From contig JAPXFQ010002822.1 in NCBI GenBank assembly GCA_028564705.1, positions 2,279,501 through 2,343,500 on the forward strand: DNA of 64,000 bases. The letters are read 5' to 3'. Both the position numbers and the translations under genes were made by a program. Shown here in pieces: positions 23,076-33,027 of the stretch. The notes under the pieces are model-generated. The model ran no database searches and was not told the DNA's origin. It saw only the letters and a list, made by a program, of their open reading frames with translations. This stretch comes from Apricaphanius iberus. Taxonomy: Eukaryota > Chordata > Actinopteri > Cyprinodontiformes > Aphaniidae. Numbering within the stretch: the first letter of the stretch is position 1; each line of letters starts with the position of its first letter.

Positions 23076-25847
23076 GCCTGATGATCTCCTAACAGTCTGG
23101 TTTGGTGTCCTAAAGAATTTTATAACGTTCTTCCACCCATGTTCTTTCCATGACAAAGAACAAGTCGTCTTCCACTATAACAATATTCACCTCCTTCTCC
23201 CACATCTGTTTTATCTAAATTGTATCATTTTCCTTTAAATCTTCCACTATCCTATATAGTTTTGGAATTATTTTTTTTTTCTCTAGTTTCCTTTCATATG
23301 CTAAATTGAACATCCTGAGGAGATTCATTCCCTTTCCCTCAATGATTTCCCTGACCGTTTGCTCTAGATAGTGTTTTACTAGGATATATTTGTATTGGTC
23401 ATGATTTGATAGACTATATTGATCTTTCATTTCTTGAAAACTTTACTTTCATGTGTCTTAAGAATTCCTAGAACATCTTGGGTCCACTTTCCCATTTCTG
23501 AAGCTCTTGTCAGTTCTGTTTGTTTATTGTATCCAATCCATCTTAATAGTCTACTTCTTATTCTTTTGTCATTTTTTCAAATCAAAACAGACCAGATCTT
23601 AAGTGAGTCATCTAACCAATGGTTTATTCCTTCTTTAATAAAATTTTTCAGGTTGATGTCACTTATTTTGGCATGTATTGGAAGCCCCTCTGTTATGTTG
23701 ACCTCAGTTTCTTTCCATTTTACAATTTAGGAAGGGTTAAACATATTTAATAGTATTTTGATCTGTGCAGCCTGGTAATAGCTCCTCAGACATGGAAGTG
23801 CAAGCCCTCCTTTGTTTTTAATGTATTTGCAACGTTCTGTACCTGATGCTTCGTGTTTGCCCCTGTCAAATATATATTGAGATCATTTTCTCCCACTTCC
23901 TGAATTCTTTCTCCATAACTTCCACCGGTAAACTCTGAAACAAATCTAAAAGTCTTGGTAATACATTGATCTTTATCACCTCCACTCTTTCTATAATATT
24001 CAGGTAAGGTATCAAATTCCATCTGCTAATGTCAGATCTAATTCTGTTGAGCAGTGGGACTTAATTTTTTTATTTTAATTGTCCTAAATATTGAGGTATC
24101 TTGACTCCTAAATATTTTATTGATTTTTAGTCCCAATTTAATTTATAATCCCTCTTGATTACCTAAGAAGGTTTGTAATTGTAGGGAATAACGTGTGTTA
24201 TTTTGTATATTTATTTTATAACCTGAAAGATGCCTGTATTCTGTAAGGGATTCCATTAATGCGGGGAGGGACGTATCTGGATTCGACCAATAAAGTAAAA
24301 GGACGTCTGCAAAAAGTGGTATTTTTTGTGTTTCTCCCCCCACATATAGTCCTGTTATATTTTAATTTTGCTTTACGCAGATGCTCAGAGGTTCTAGAAA
24401 GATAGCAAGGAGAAGGGGACTTATAAAGCAGCCCTGACGACAGCCATGTTCTAGTTCGATATGGTTGGAGAGACTCCCATTGATCTTGTTCCTAGCCGTC
24501 GGCTTGTTGTACAAGGACTGTATGACTTTAATAAATTGATTTTTGAAAGTTAACCGCTGTGAGACACTATACAGAAACTCCCATCCAACAGAATCACACA
24601 CTTTCTCGGCATCTATTCCTACCACTAACATTTCTATCTGTTTTTTAATTGCGTAATGTATTACGTGTAAAGACCGCGTTATATATTCTTGCGTCTGTCT
24701 ATTTTTAATAAATCCTGTTTGATCTAGATATATTATGGTTGGCAGTATATTTTCTAGTTGTCTAGCTAAGATAGCTGTAAACAGTCTATAGTCCTGGTTA
24801 AGAATACTAATGGTTTTACAACCTGAGTATTCCTACACATCTCTGCCCTCCTTAAGAATTATAGATATGATGGCCTCTGTCCATAAATACAGAATTTCCC
24901 CTTCTTTTAACACTCAATTAAATGTCCTTCGCAATAGTGTTGATTTAATTCATCGGTACCATTCTGCGGGATACCCGTCGAGCCCGTTTTTTTTCCAGAT
25001 TTAAGATTTGAAATTGCTGAATTTATTTCTTCCTGTGTAATTTCAGCTGTTAAGATCTCGTTCTGTTCATTAGTCACTCTTGGTCATTTTAAACTCTCTA
25101 AGAATTTGTCCCTATGGGGTATATTATTAACAATTGGTTGGGTGTATAAATCTTCATTATAAGCCTCAAAACATTTTTGAATTTCCTCTGTTTTGTCAAC
25201 AGTTGTATTTGTGTGAGGTTCCCTTATTTTACAAATGTTGCCTTTAGCCTGTTGTTTTGTCAGTTTATATGCAAGTATTTTAATTGACCTGCTCCCTCCT
25301 TGATAGTATCTTTGTTTTAAGAACAGTATTTTTTTATCTCCTGAGCGTAAATCTCATTTATCTCTGCTTTCTTTTTTTTATTAATGAATTATCCGCTCAA
25401 TTGAATTATCTTTGTGCTCTCTTTGTAGCCTTTTTAATTCTGTTTTTAATGTATCCAATGTTAGCTGTTTAGCCTTTTTTTAAATATGATTTGGCTATAA
25501 GCTTCCCTCTTATGCTTTACATGCATCCCAAAGCACGGACGGGGACACCTCATCATTATCCTCCATGTATGTTAGGAGGATACTGGGTTCAAGTCTCTCC
25601 ATACATCTACAATACCCAATTCAGTCATCATTCCCTTCAATTTTTTGCTAATTACACTTTTTGTATGGCATTTGCTGAGGAGTCCAGCTTTGAATTAAGT
25701 CTTGGTTTAGATCCCCTCCTGCTACCATGATACCTTCTGCCTCTGTTTTCATGAGGTCAAACAATTGAGAGTAAAGGCTCCAGTCAGATCTTGGTGGGGC
25801 ATAAATATTAATAAAAGTAACCATCTCTCCTCCTATTTTCACCTTAA

Positions 25848-26431
25848 CTAAGGCTACGTCCACACTAAGCCGATAAGGTTATATGGGGAGTTAGACGCCT
25901 AATGTTATCCAGTCAACACGAGCATTTACGCTCCGTTTAAGGTCCCATGATTGCGCAATCCCATACCGACCTGTGCAAATACTGGGCATGCGCGAGACGC
26001 ACGAAACACACGTATAATCTACGTGACGCCAGTGCCTACATAATATACAAGAAGCTCTACAGCACAGTACATATCTGCTTGTCCCGTTAACCAAAGAGAA
26101 CAATAGCTGCTCAGAAGAAGAGAGAGTTTCTGGTGTGGACAGACAACGAGATCGATTTATTACTCTTCGCTGTTGTATTTGTCTGTAGTGTCGTATTGTT
26201 ATTGACGCAGCATTCATTGACGCCACTTCCTTTCATTATCCGGGGAAGCTACTAGCTCCACACTAGCTCGTTTAGCCGTTGAATTAAGATTTACACGGCT
26301 CTGTTACCCGGCTAATAGTTATCCGGTCACAAACCTTAAACGATGCCGGGTTAGTGTCGACGATAGGGGGATGTAGACTAAATAATTATACGTTTAAGGC
26401 ATTATCCGGCTTAGTGTGGACGTGGCCTGAG
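25848..26431. mobile_element. DNA transposon with 27-bp TIRs inside L1 endonuclease
   Basis: The left end reads CTAAGGCTACGTCCACACTA and the right end inverted reads CTCAGGCCACGTCCACACTA. The match continues through AGCCGG/ATAA. The interior has further inverted copies of the 'CCGG-ATAA' motif. No transposase is encoded. I could not fix a convincing target duplication, so the superfamily (hAT-like by style) is not assigned. Confidence 0.75.
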
Positions 26432-27173
26432 ACAAACCATCCCTCTTTGCCCCTTGTCTCATGTACTTTTGTAAATGGAATCTTTTACGACATTAAAATA
26501 GCTACTGTGTCCAGATGTATAGGAAGCTGAAAATATCTGATTGTAACCATTCCTCTTAAGCTTTGCTTGCTCCTTTTCTATTAGGTGGGTCTCCTGTAAT
26601 AGGAGTACCCCGACTCCTTCTTTTTTCATCATATTTAAAATCTTGCTCCTTTTAATAGGATTAACATTGAACTTTACCCATTCATAAAAAAATATTTAAC
26701 ATAACCGTATAACAGTGAACAAAACAAATTTTCTTAAGTGAGGTCTGTTTATTGATCTTTTCTGAGCTCTGCTCTTCAGTACACTCTGAGGGATGTCCTC
26801 TGCTCCAAAGGGGAAGTGGACCCTTGCTGATAAGATCAGCTGCGTTCATTACACCACTGCAGTGCCGCCCCAACAACTTTAACTCACGAGGGGTCAAACA
26901 TATCAATCAAAGCCCTTATACAGCTCCGCAGTCATAACTCAACTAGTGTAACATCTTCTCACCATTACAGTTCCTGTCGTAGGTTTGGAGGACTTGAAGA
27001 CCATACGACCTTTACCTTGAAGTGTCCAGTAACATCAGATGCCCCGATCTCTCCTGAACGTTTGCAACTTCTGTTTGTAGCTGTGCCCCGCCTCCGTTGT
27101 CCCGTTTCCATTCTTTGCTCGGCTCGTTGACCACATCTGCTTCTTAATTCGATCAGATCGGTTTGCTGCAGAC

Positions 27174-27945
27174 TTAACAACCTCCACCCCGAGCCACTCG
27201 GGCCTCCATTTCCCTCGCAGCTTCCTCCGCTGAGTTGTAGATGCACGTCTCTCGCTCATAGAAGACACGCAGTCTCGCTGGAAATGGTGTCTGGAAACGT
27301 ATAGTCTTAGCTTTTAGACGCTTCTTTGCCTCTGTGTATTCTTTGCGATTCTTCAGGATTTCTGGCAGTATAATCGTGGTCTAGAAACACTTTGTTCCCC
27401 TTTTACATAAAGCCCTTTTTCTTCCAGACTATTCTGATGAGTTCTTCCTTGCTCCAAAAACTTTGAAGCTTGATTACAATGGATTTAGGAGGGGAGTCCT
27501 TGGGGGGTTGTGAGGCCAAAGCCTGGTGGGCTCTATCCATCTTCAACTCAAACGACTGAGGTAGCTCCAGCTTCTCCCTGAGGAGATTATCAATGAAGAA
27601 GGCCACCGATTAACCCTTTCCCTCTGCTCCTTCCTTTACCCCGTGAATCTGAACATTCTCCCTCCTCAAACAGCCCTCCAAATCCGTTATTCACGTCTTG
27701 ACCTGCTTCTGGAGCTCTGTGAGCTCCTAAATATCCTCCTCCAGTTTCTGGGTATGCTCCTCCATCTCTGCGATCCTTTTTTTTTGGCTTCATCTATCCT
27801 ATTGTTAGGTTTCTTGATATCGTTTTTGATTTCCTTTAAATTTTCAAGGTTCTCCCGGCGAAAATCCATTAGCTCTTGTAGAATTGTTTCAAGGTTTGCT
27901 ATTTTAAGAAGTCCTGGTGTTTCTTCTTCTGGAAAATTTGCATGA
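27174..27945 (-). pseudogene. L1 ORF1 (RNA-binding chaperone), broken
   Basis: The N-terminal part (NLETILQELMDFRRENLENL and onward) is lysine/glutamate/leucine-rich and reads as a coiled coil. The middle segment at 27,606-27,403 has FELKMDRAHQAL and PPKSIVIKLQSFWSKEELIR, matching the RRM-like domain of L1 ORF1 proteins (canonical 'ERAHR...PRPIIVKF...KE'). The C-terminal domain, from a shifted frame at about 27,290-27,174, reads FQTPFPARLRVFYE followed by YNSAEEAAREMEARV, then stops. Several frame changes separate these blocks. In live L1s this protein coats L1 RNA as a trimer; here it is a fossil. Confidence 0.82.
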
Positions 27946-27960
27946 AAAGCTACATTGAAA

Positions 27961-29104
27961 AAACAAAACAAAAAAAACCCATCCACAGGTCTTTTAGAGG
28001 GGTGAAGAATGAAAGTATAACATTTCCTTAACAATTTATATTTGAAATAAAATATAATAAAATGTACATTTAAATTTGGTACGATAATGACGTTACGTTT
28101 ACATCTGCCAGCAAGTAGCAACCACTGTTCGTGGGTTGACAGATAGGGTCTCTGTGATCCAAATATTTGGTCAGCTTAGGTAGTACTAGGAAGAATGGTG
28201 GAGTCAGCAAGTCAAGCAGCTGCTTCAGAACCCCAGATATATTGTTATCCATCTCAGGAGAGAAGTGACCACAGAGGAATTGAAACTTGAATATTTTTAA
28301 GTGAAGGCTAAACTAGATGGATCCACATAAAACATTTCCATGGCATCAAACACACACAGACACGGCAACTTTCCTCCTGGATTAGTAAGATAGCTCATTT
28401 GCTAACGTTAGCTGTTTGTTAAATTTTTCTAAAAAACATTCCTCACACTGGTCACAGTTCAGGTTGGTCACTCCACGTATCGGCAGCCAACCAGGCAACC
28501 CAATGGCTAGAGTGAAGTTTTTATTGTTGTAACTCCAACCTAGATAAACTAAATGTCGCTATCATATTCATGTACCATATACAACCTTTAATCACATTAG
28601 ATAATTAGCCACTTGATGCAGTTGCTTTTAAACAACCATTTAGACTTGTGAAAGTTATTTCTCACCAGATAATTTAATATTTTTTGGGTTTTTGGTGTTT
28701 CTGAGAGATTATTTTTCAAAAGGTCTCCTCACACTATTTCTTAAAATAAATATAAATCTAAGCAGTCTTGCTGATATTTACCTGACCCGTCGTTTTCCTC
28801 ATCGACCAGCTTTTTGGCACCACCTGTTGAACAGACCACACACCATCACCCGCTGAGAGTCTATGCAGACCTTAGTGTGCAGATAAAGATTAATATATTT
28901 TTTCCTAACAGACTAAGTAGGGGCCAATGGGAGGTAAAAATTAGCAATTAAAAGCAATCAGACAAGATGATATTAGGATGTAAATTAGCTAACCTATTTG
29001 CTGAAAATAACATGAGAATAACAAAGCTTGTGTACAAACTGGAAGTCTCACAGTGACATCAATTGTAAGTCTGCATCTGGTACATTTTTGATTAAATAAG
29101 GTTT
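27961..29104. other. Unrecognised spacer
   Basis: The first 100-200 bp may include the L1 5' UTR. Beyond that I see no repeat, RNA or coding signal. Confidence 0.4.
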
Positions 29105-29531
29105 GTTCTTGATTCAGTGAAGTTACTCACAGTTGTTGGTATAACCAGAAATTTAGCTCAAGTAGGAGTAGTGATACTTCAAAATAGTATTACTCAAATG
29201 TTAAACAGACTGGATTTATATAGTGCTTTTCTAGTCATACTCACCACTCAAAGCGTTTTATGCTGTAGCCACATTTACCTATTCACGGTCATAGACATGC
29301 ACACATTTAAAGCTTTGTTCACAACTTGTGGTTAGGTGTTTTGCCCATGGGCACATCAACGTGTGACAGGAGGAAGCTCGAATTGGACCTACGACCCTCC
29401 AATTGCAAGACAACTACGTACTGAGCTACAGTTGCTTTACAAGAAACGCAACACTCAAGTAAAAGTAAAAAGTATAGTCTAGTAAAGTTGTTCTTAAAAG
29501 TACTAAATCTAACTAATTATACACACCTCTG
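29105..29531. mobile_element. Tol2-like hAT fragment split by a SINE
   Basis: The right part (29,454-29,531) has the ACTCAAGTAAAAGTAAAAAG motif and ends ACACACCTCTG. Inverted, this matches the CAGAGGTGTG start and AAGTA-rich subterminal region of Tol2-type hATs. The left part has matching ACTCAAG/AGTACT-like words. A SINE at 29,207-29,447 interrupts it. The left terminus is uncertain. Confidence 0.55.
29207..29447 (-). mobile_element. tRNA-derived SINE, second type, copy A
   Basis: On the minus strand the 5' end reads AGCAACTGTAGCTCAGTACG, then TAGTTGTC, an A-box-like tRNA 5' half. A B-box-like GGTCGTAGGTCCAATTC follows. The 3' end contains AAGCACTATATAAAT-type sequence (plus strand ATTTATATAGTGCTTTTCTAG), a tail shared by many fish LINEs and SINEs of L2/CR1 type. 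This is a different SINE family from those at 5.5 and 11.1 kb. Confidence 0.7.
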
Positions 29532-30934
29532 ATCATAACCATATTATTAACTCTTTTCACTTGTTAGATGGTTAATTAAAGTCATTTATGGTTCTTGACA
29601 CAAATCACACTGGCAGCCAGTAATGATATGGAAGCTGGATCTGCAAAAAAATAAATAAATAAAAAATCTTATTAACAGCTCAAGATGCTAAAAAAACACT
29701 CAAAAGTAAAAGTATTTAAACATCTTGAATCAGATCAAGTAAATTATTGTCTGTTGGTTTTCAAACTCTTTCATCTTTTTCTGGCGGTGGATCCTTCAGA
29801 CAAAAATCCTGCAAATCCCCAAAACACATGTGAATCCCAAAACAAAAACAAAATGAATCAAATCAAAAAGGTGTTACAGGTATTTGCAGGTGTTTTTAGG
29901 ATTTGTTTGTGTTTTGGATTTTGCTTGTGTTTTGTCTCTAAGGGCCAACGTAGATAGTTACTCGGACCACAAAATCATACCATATACAGTTTATTTGTAC
30001 ATAATTCAAATGGAAATCTCTTTCTTACGAACCTCTGACTGTAACAGTCTTCACTGTATCTGAAGAGTGCCCATCTGGACAAAAAGTGTTATATAATGCA
30101 GAAATAAATCTATTTAAAATATTAGTACAACTTTTATTTGTACCTAAGTGTGAAAAGTTTGCACAAGTTAAATCAACCTAAAACAGGACATGCACCCTTA
30201 AGTATAAAATAAACCATATTTATGTGAATATTGTCAGATGCAGGAACATATGACTCTATAATACCAGAGGGCCAAAGACAGCAAGATTGTATTGGTTTCC
30301 TGCTCTGTTTTTATTGAGGTTGAAGGGTAAGACCTCTGACAATTTCTCTGCCTCTGTGCTTGTATAACACAAAGCATGTAATAAACACACATTCACACAC
30401 ACAAATACACCCTTTCAGTTGATAGATGTTGCAATAATGAGCTGCAAAAATTTTGGACAGCACTCCAACATGATTATCTGCATTTTTTTCTGTAATTCTT
30501 AAGCAAACTAGTTGCAAATTATTTCCTTGGAAGTAGAAAAAATGGAAAGAACGAAACTAACTAAACCGTTTGGGCTCACATGTACTGCGTGTGCATTCAC
30601 TCTTCTACTTGTTTTTGTAAATATATAACTTCTTCGGGTCACTATATAATGAATGGGGTCATCTGTAAGTGTGAGTTTGTGTCACACGTTCTGCGCACAG
30701 AGAGAGAAGGTTCAGATGCCACTGTGCTCCAGGCTGTATCTGCTCTATCTCAGATAAATAAAACCAGTGACAAGAATTACACATGTGGGCATCGGTAATG
30801 TTAACGCACATATCTGAGGATGCACCTGCATGGTGTGGGGTATAAATAATGAACAACTTACCTCCACCTACGATGTTTTCAGTAACTCTGGAGACTGATG
30901 CAGGGCAGAAGACAGATGTAAAATTACTTTTCAG
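29532..30934. other. Unrecognised DNA
   Basis: No supported feature. The open frame at 29,685-29,957 is low-complexity and without family motifs. Confidence 0.4.
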
Positions 30935-31245
30935 ATTCATGTGTGTGTGTGTGGGCATGTTTTAATATGTTTGTGGGGACCAAAAATAGGAAGTTTACTA
31001 TCTTTGTGGGGACCGACAGCCGTTGTGGGGACCAAAAACCCAGGCCCCAAAAATCTGAAGGCATTTTTGAGGCTCAAAATTTGGTTTTAGTGTCAGGGTT
31101 ACAGTCAGATTATGGTTAGGATAAGGGTTAGGGTTAGGCATTCATTTTTGATGGTTAGGCTTAGGGTAAAGGGCTACCGAAAACATTATGTCAATGTAAA
31201 GTCCCCAAAAAGATAGTAAAACACAATTGTGTGTGTGTGTGCATG
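30935..31245. repeat. Teleost TGTGGGGACC repeat with GTTAGGG core, flanked by (GT)n
   Basis: GT repeats bound both sides (about 30,941 and 31,229). Inside are three TGTGGGGACC motifs, then a core with GGGTTAGGGTTAGG variants. The right end carries TCCCCAAAAAGATAGTAAAAC, an inverted GGGGA motif. This arrangement recurs across fish genomes beside microsatellites. A related, more diverged copy lies at 47,385-47,640. The telomere-like core is too short and irregular to be a telomere relic. Confidence 0.75.
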
Positions 31246-32110
31246 TGTCTGTATTGTGGGGATTCAACATTAGATCTAAAAGCAGTCCCACACTATAATT
31301 TGAAAATAATAAATGACTTGTACATGTCACACTGAGTAAGCTTGATTAATAAAGTCACACTGTGAGGCATAAGATTTAATATTTGCCACAGTGAATTATT
31401 TTTGGCTGCAGGAGGATCACTAGCTGGGGTAGCCATACTGTTATGGTTGATTACTAACGTCACATTTCATGGAAATTTATGATCCTCCTTGATATTTGCA
31501 GCAGGTTGCCTTTGCTTGTGGAGCACTTGAATTAGCTATGTGTAAGAACTTCCCACTGTACAAAGAGAGATGACAGATACGGGTTCAAAGCCAAAGATAT
31601 TACAGAGAGAATTTATCCAAGGTTGCTAAAAATCACACAGCATGAACTACAGTTAAAATTGAAAGTTTTGTTGACAAGTTGGTTGGTCTTATGGAGTGGT
31701 TGAAAACTTGTGAGGTTTGGTGATAATATTGTGTTTTCAAATATTGTCCCGTTTAGAATTGATAGTTTTTGAGACAGATTTTCTAATATGATTTTAAAAA
31801 ACTGAAAAGCTGAAATTTTTTTGAAGCATGGTGAAAAATATATATATGTTTTACTATCTCATGAATTTTGAAAGACATCCTGCTCTGGAGTTATTTTTCT
31901 TGATGACCAATTTGATTTTCCTGCATCAAAATGATACCAAATCAATAAAATGTGGTCCTCACCTTTCAAAATTAGTTCTGCAACTTAATCTAACAAATTC
32001 TGTCCATTTAGTTTAATACAGCTGTGAAGAAGAGACACTCTCTGAGTCCTGTTATCAACAGTTTACTCTTTTTTAAAGTGTACTATTACATCAGTTCCTT
32101 TTGTTCCTTC
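31246..32110. other. Unrecognised AT-rich DNA
   Basis: No supported feature. Confidence 0.4.
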
Positions 32111-32349
32111 TCAGAATCATATTCTCAGGATGTGCCGTGGAAGGTATGGACCCAAACGCAGAAGCAAAGTGCAATGCTGTTTATTAAGGTAAAGCGTGAT
32201 GATTGGGGTGGTGATCTGGATGGCAGGAACAAGACTCAGGATGAAGACGGCAGGCACACACACTGTTGACATCTGGAGTTGACTCCTATAATGATCCGTT
32301 GCTGACTGAGTCTCTGTGGGTACGCCCCTGGAGGTTGGGCGGACACCCC

Positions 32350-32515
32350 GGATGGTGTCCTCTCACGGGATGGGAGTTGGGGCGGTCGACCAGGGTGGCG
32401 TCCTCTCACGGGACGAGAGTCGGGCGGTCGATCCGGATGGCGTACTCTCACGGGACGGGAGTCGGGCGGTCGACCCGGATGGCGTCCTCTAACGGGACGA
32501 TGGCCAGGATGGCTT
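32350..32515. repeat. Minisatellite, 42-43 bp unit, about 4 copies
   Basis: Units start at 32,350, 32,393, 32,435 and 32,477. Each is built on CCTCTCACGGGACG, GGGCGGTCGA and GGATGGCGT. Translated on the minus strand they give a 14-residue arginine/proline-rich repeat (RPVRGRHPGRPPDS). No function inferred. Confidence 0.9.
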
Positions 32516-32738
32516 CCTCTCTGTGACCTCCTCTGGGAGCTCTGACAGCAGAGAAGGGTCATCCCTGACCTCCTCCGGGAGCTCTAATATGGGGACCCCA
32601 AGATCCAGGCGAGGTGCCGGCATGGGGGGCCGGAGATGTAGTGCTGGTGTCCTCTGATGACCTGCCCCAGGGTGAAGAGCTGGAGCTGTGCAGGCCAGGA
32701 ACACTGCAGCAATGAGGATGTCAGGTTGTGGAAGTGGC

Positions 32739-32912
32739 AAATCCAGCAGCTCTGGCAGCGGCAGCGGCAAATCCAGCAGCTCTGGCAGCGGCAGCGGCAA
32801 ATCCAGCAGCTCTGGCAGCGGCAGCGGCAAATCCAGCAGCTCCGGTGGCGGCCGCGGCCAATCCAGCAGCTCTGGCGGCGGCGGCAGCAAATCCAGCAGC
32901 TCTGATGGCTGC
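32739..32912. repeat. Minisatellite, 30-bp unit, about 5.5 copies
   Basis: Units start at 32,739, 32,769, 32,799, 32,829 and 32,859, with a partial sixth. The form is AAATCCAGCAGCTCTGGCAG followed by CGGCAGCGGC. A period of ten codons keeps several frames open on both strands: GKSSSSGSGS, ANPAALAAAA and IQQLWQRQRQ on plus, LLDLPLPLPE on minus. These open frames are a by-product of the repeat rather than evidence of a gene. Confidence 0.92.
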
Positions 32913-33027
32913 AAATCCTGCAGCTCTGAAGATGAAGACAGAAGGGGCTCTGCTGGCTCTGGCTCTGGGAGCTAACTGCTGTTCCTCGTTGGCGTGGATT
33001 TCAGCGGCGAGATTGAGGAGGAGCCAG

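Larger units (their letters stand above)
22310..26680 (-). pseudogene. L1 ORF2 (endonuclease-reverse transcriptase), broken
   Basis: The endonuclease begins near 26,680 with GVGVLLLQETHLIEKEQ; QETH is the conserved metal-site motif. After a 0.58 kb insertion it resumes at 25,863 with VTFINIYAPPRSDWSLY and the GGDLN motif. The RT domain includes DAEKVCDSVGWEFLY (canonical DAEKAFDRVEW) at about 24,600 and GCRQGCFISPLLLAIFLEPL (canonical RQGCPLSP) at about 24,430. The catalytic FADD box at about 24,315 reads LFADVLLLYW, one aspartate codon having been lost. The C-terminal domain includes DKANHFHVFWGCPL near 22,650 and ends TWKNWIENI-stop at 22,310. It cannot encode an active enzyme. Confidence 0.88.
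22300..27960 (-). mobile_element. L1-clade LINE, minus strand, ORF1 and ORF2, dead
   Basis: Reading right to left the element has an ORF1 with a coiled coil and an RRM-like C-terminal domain, then an ORF2 with AP-like endonuclease, reverse transcriptase and C-terminal domain. This is the L1 plan seen in teleosts. It is interrupted by two younger insertions (25,848-26,431 in the endonuclease region and about 22,705-23,075 in the C-terminal region). It carries numerous stops and frameshifts. The 5' UTR and 3' tail are not clearly visible, so the outer limits are approximate. Confidence 0.88.
32112..33027 (-). mobile_element. GC-rich unclassified element with two minisatellites
   Basis: The left edge inverted reads TTCTGCGTTTGGGTCCATAC, a terminal phrase similar to CTGCATCTGGGTCCACC at 53,258-53,274, where it ends another T/C-rich repeat. 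The two may be ends of one family. The interior is far more GC-rich than its surroundings and holds a 42-bp and a 30-bp minisatellite. Long open frames appear in several frames because both repeat periods are multiples of three. None shows a family domain. The right side is cut by the Rex3 copy. Confidence 0.5.

Noticed and set aside
31100..31180. Interstitial telomere sequence
   Set aside because: Only a few irregular GTTAGGG-like units inside a known style of fish repeat, not a (TTAGGG)n array.
32688..32975. Serine/glycine-rich 95-residue open frame
   Set aside because: Pure minisatellite translation with equally open alternative frames and no gene context.
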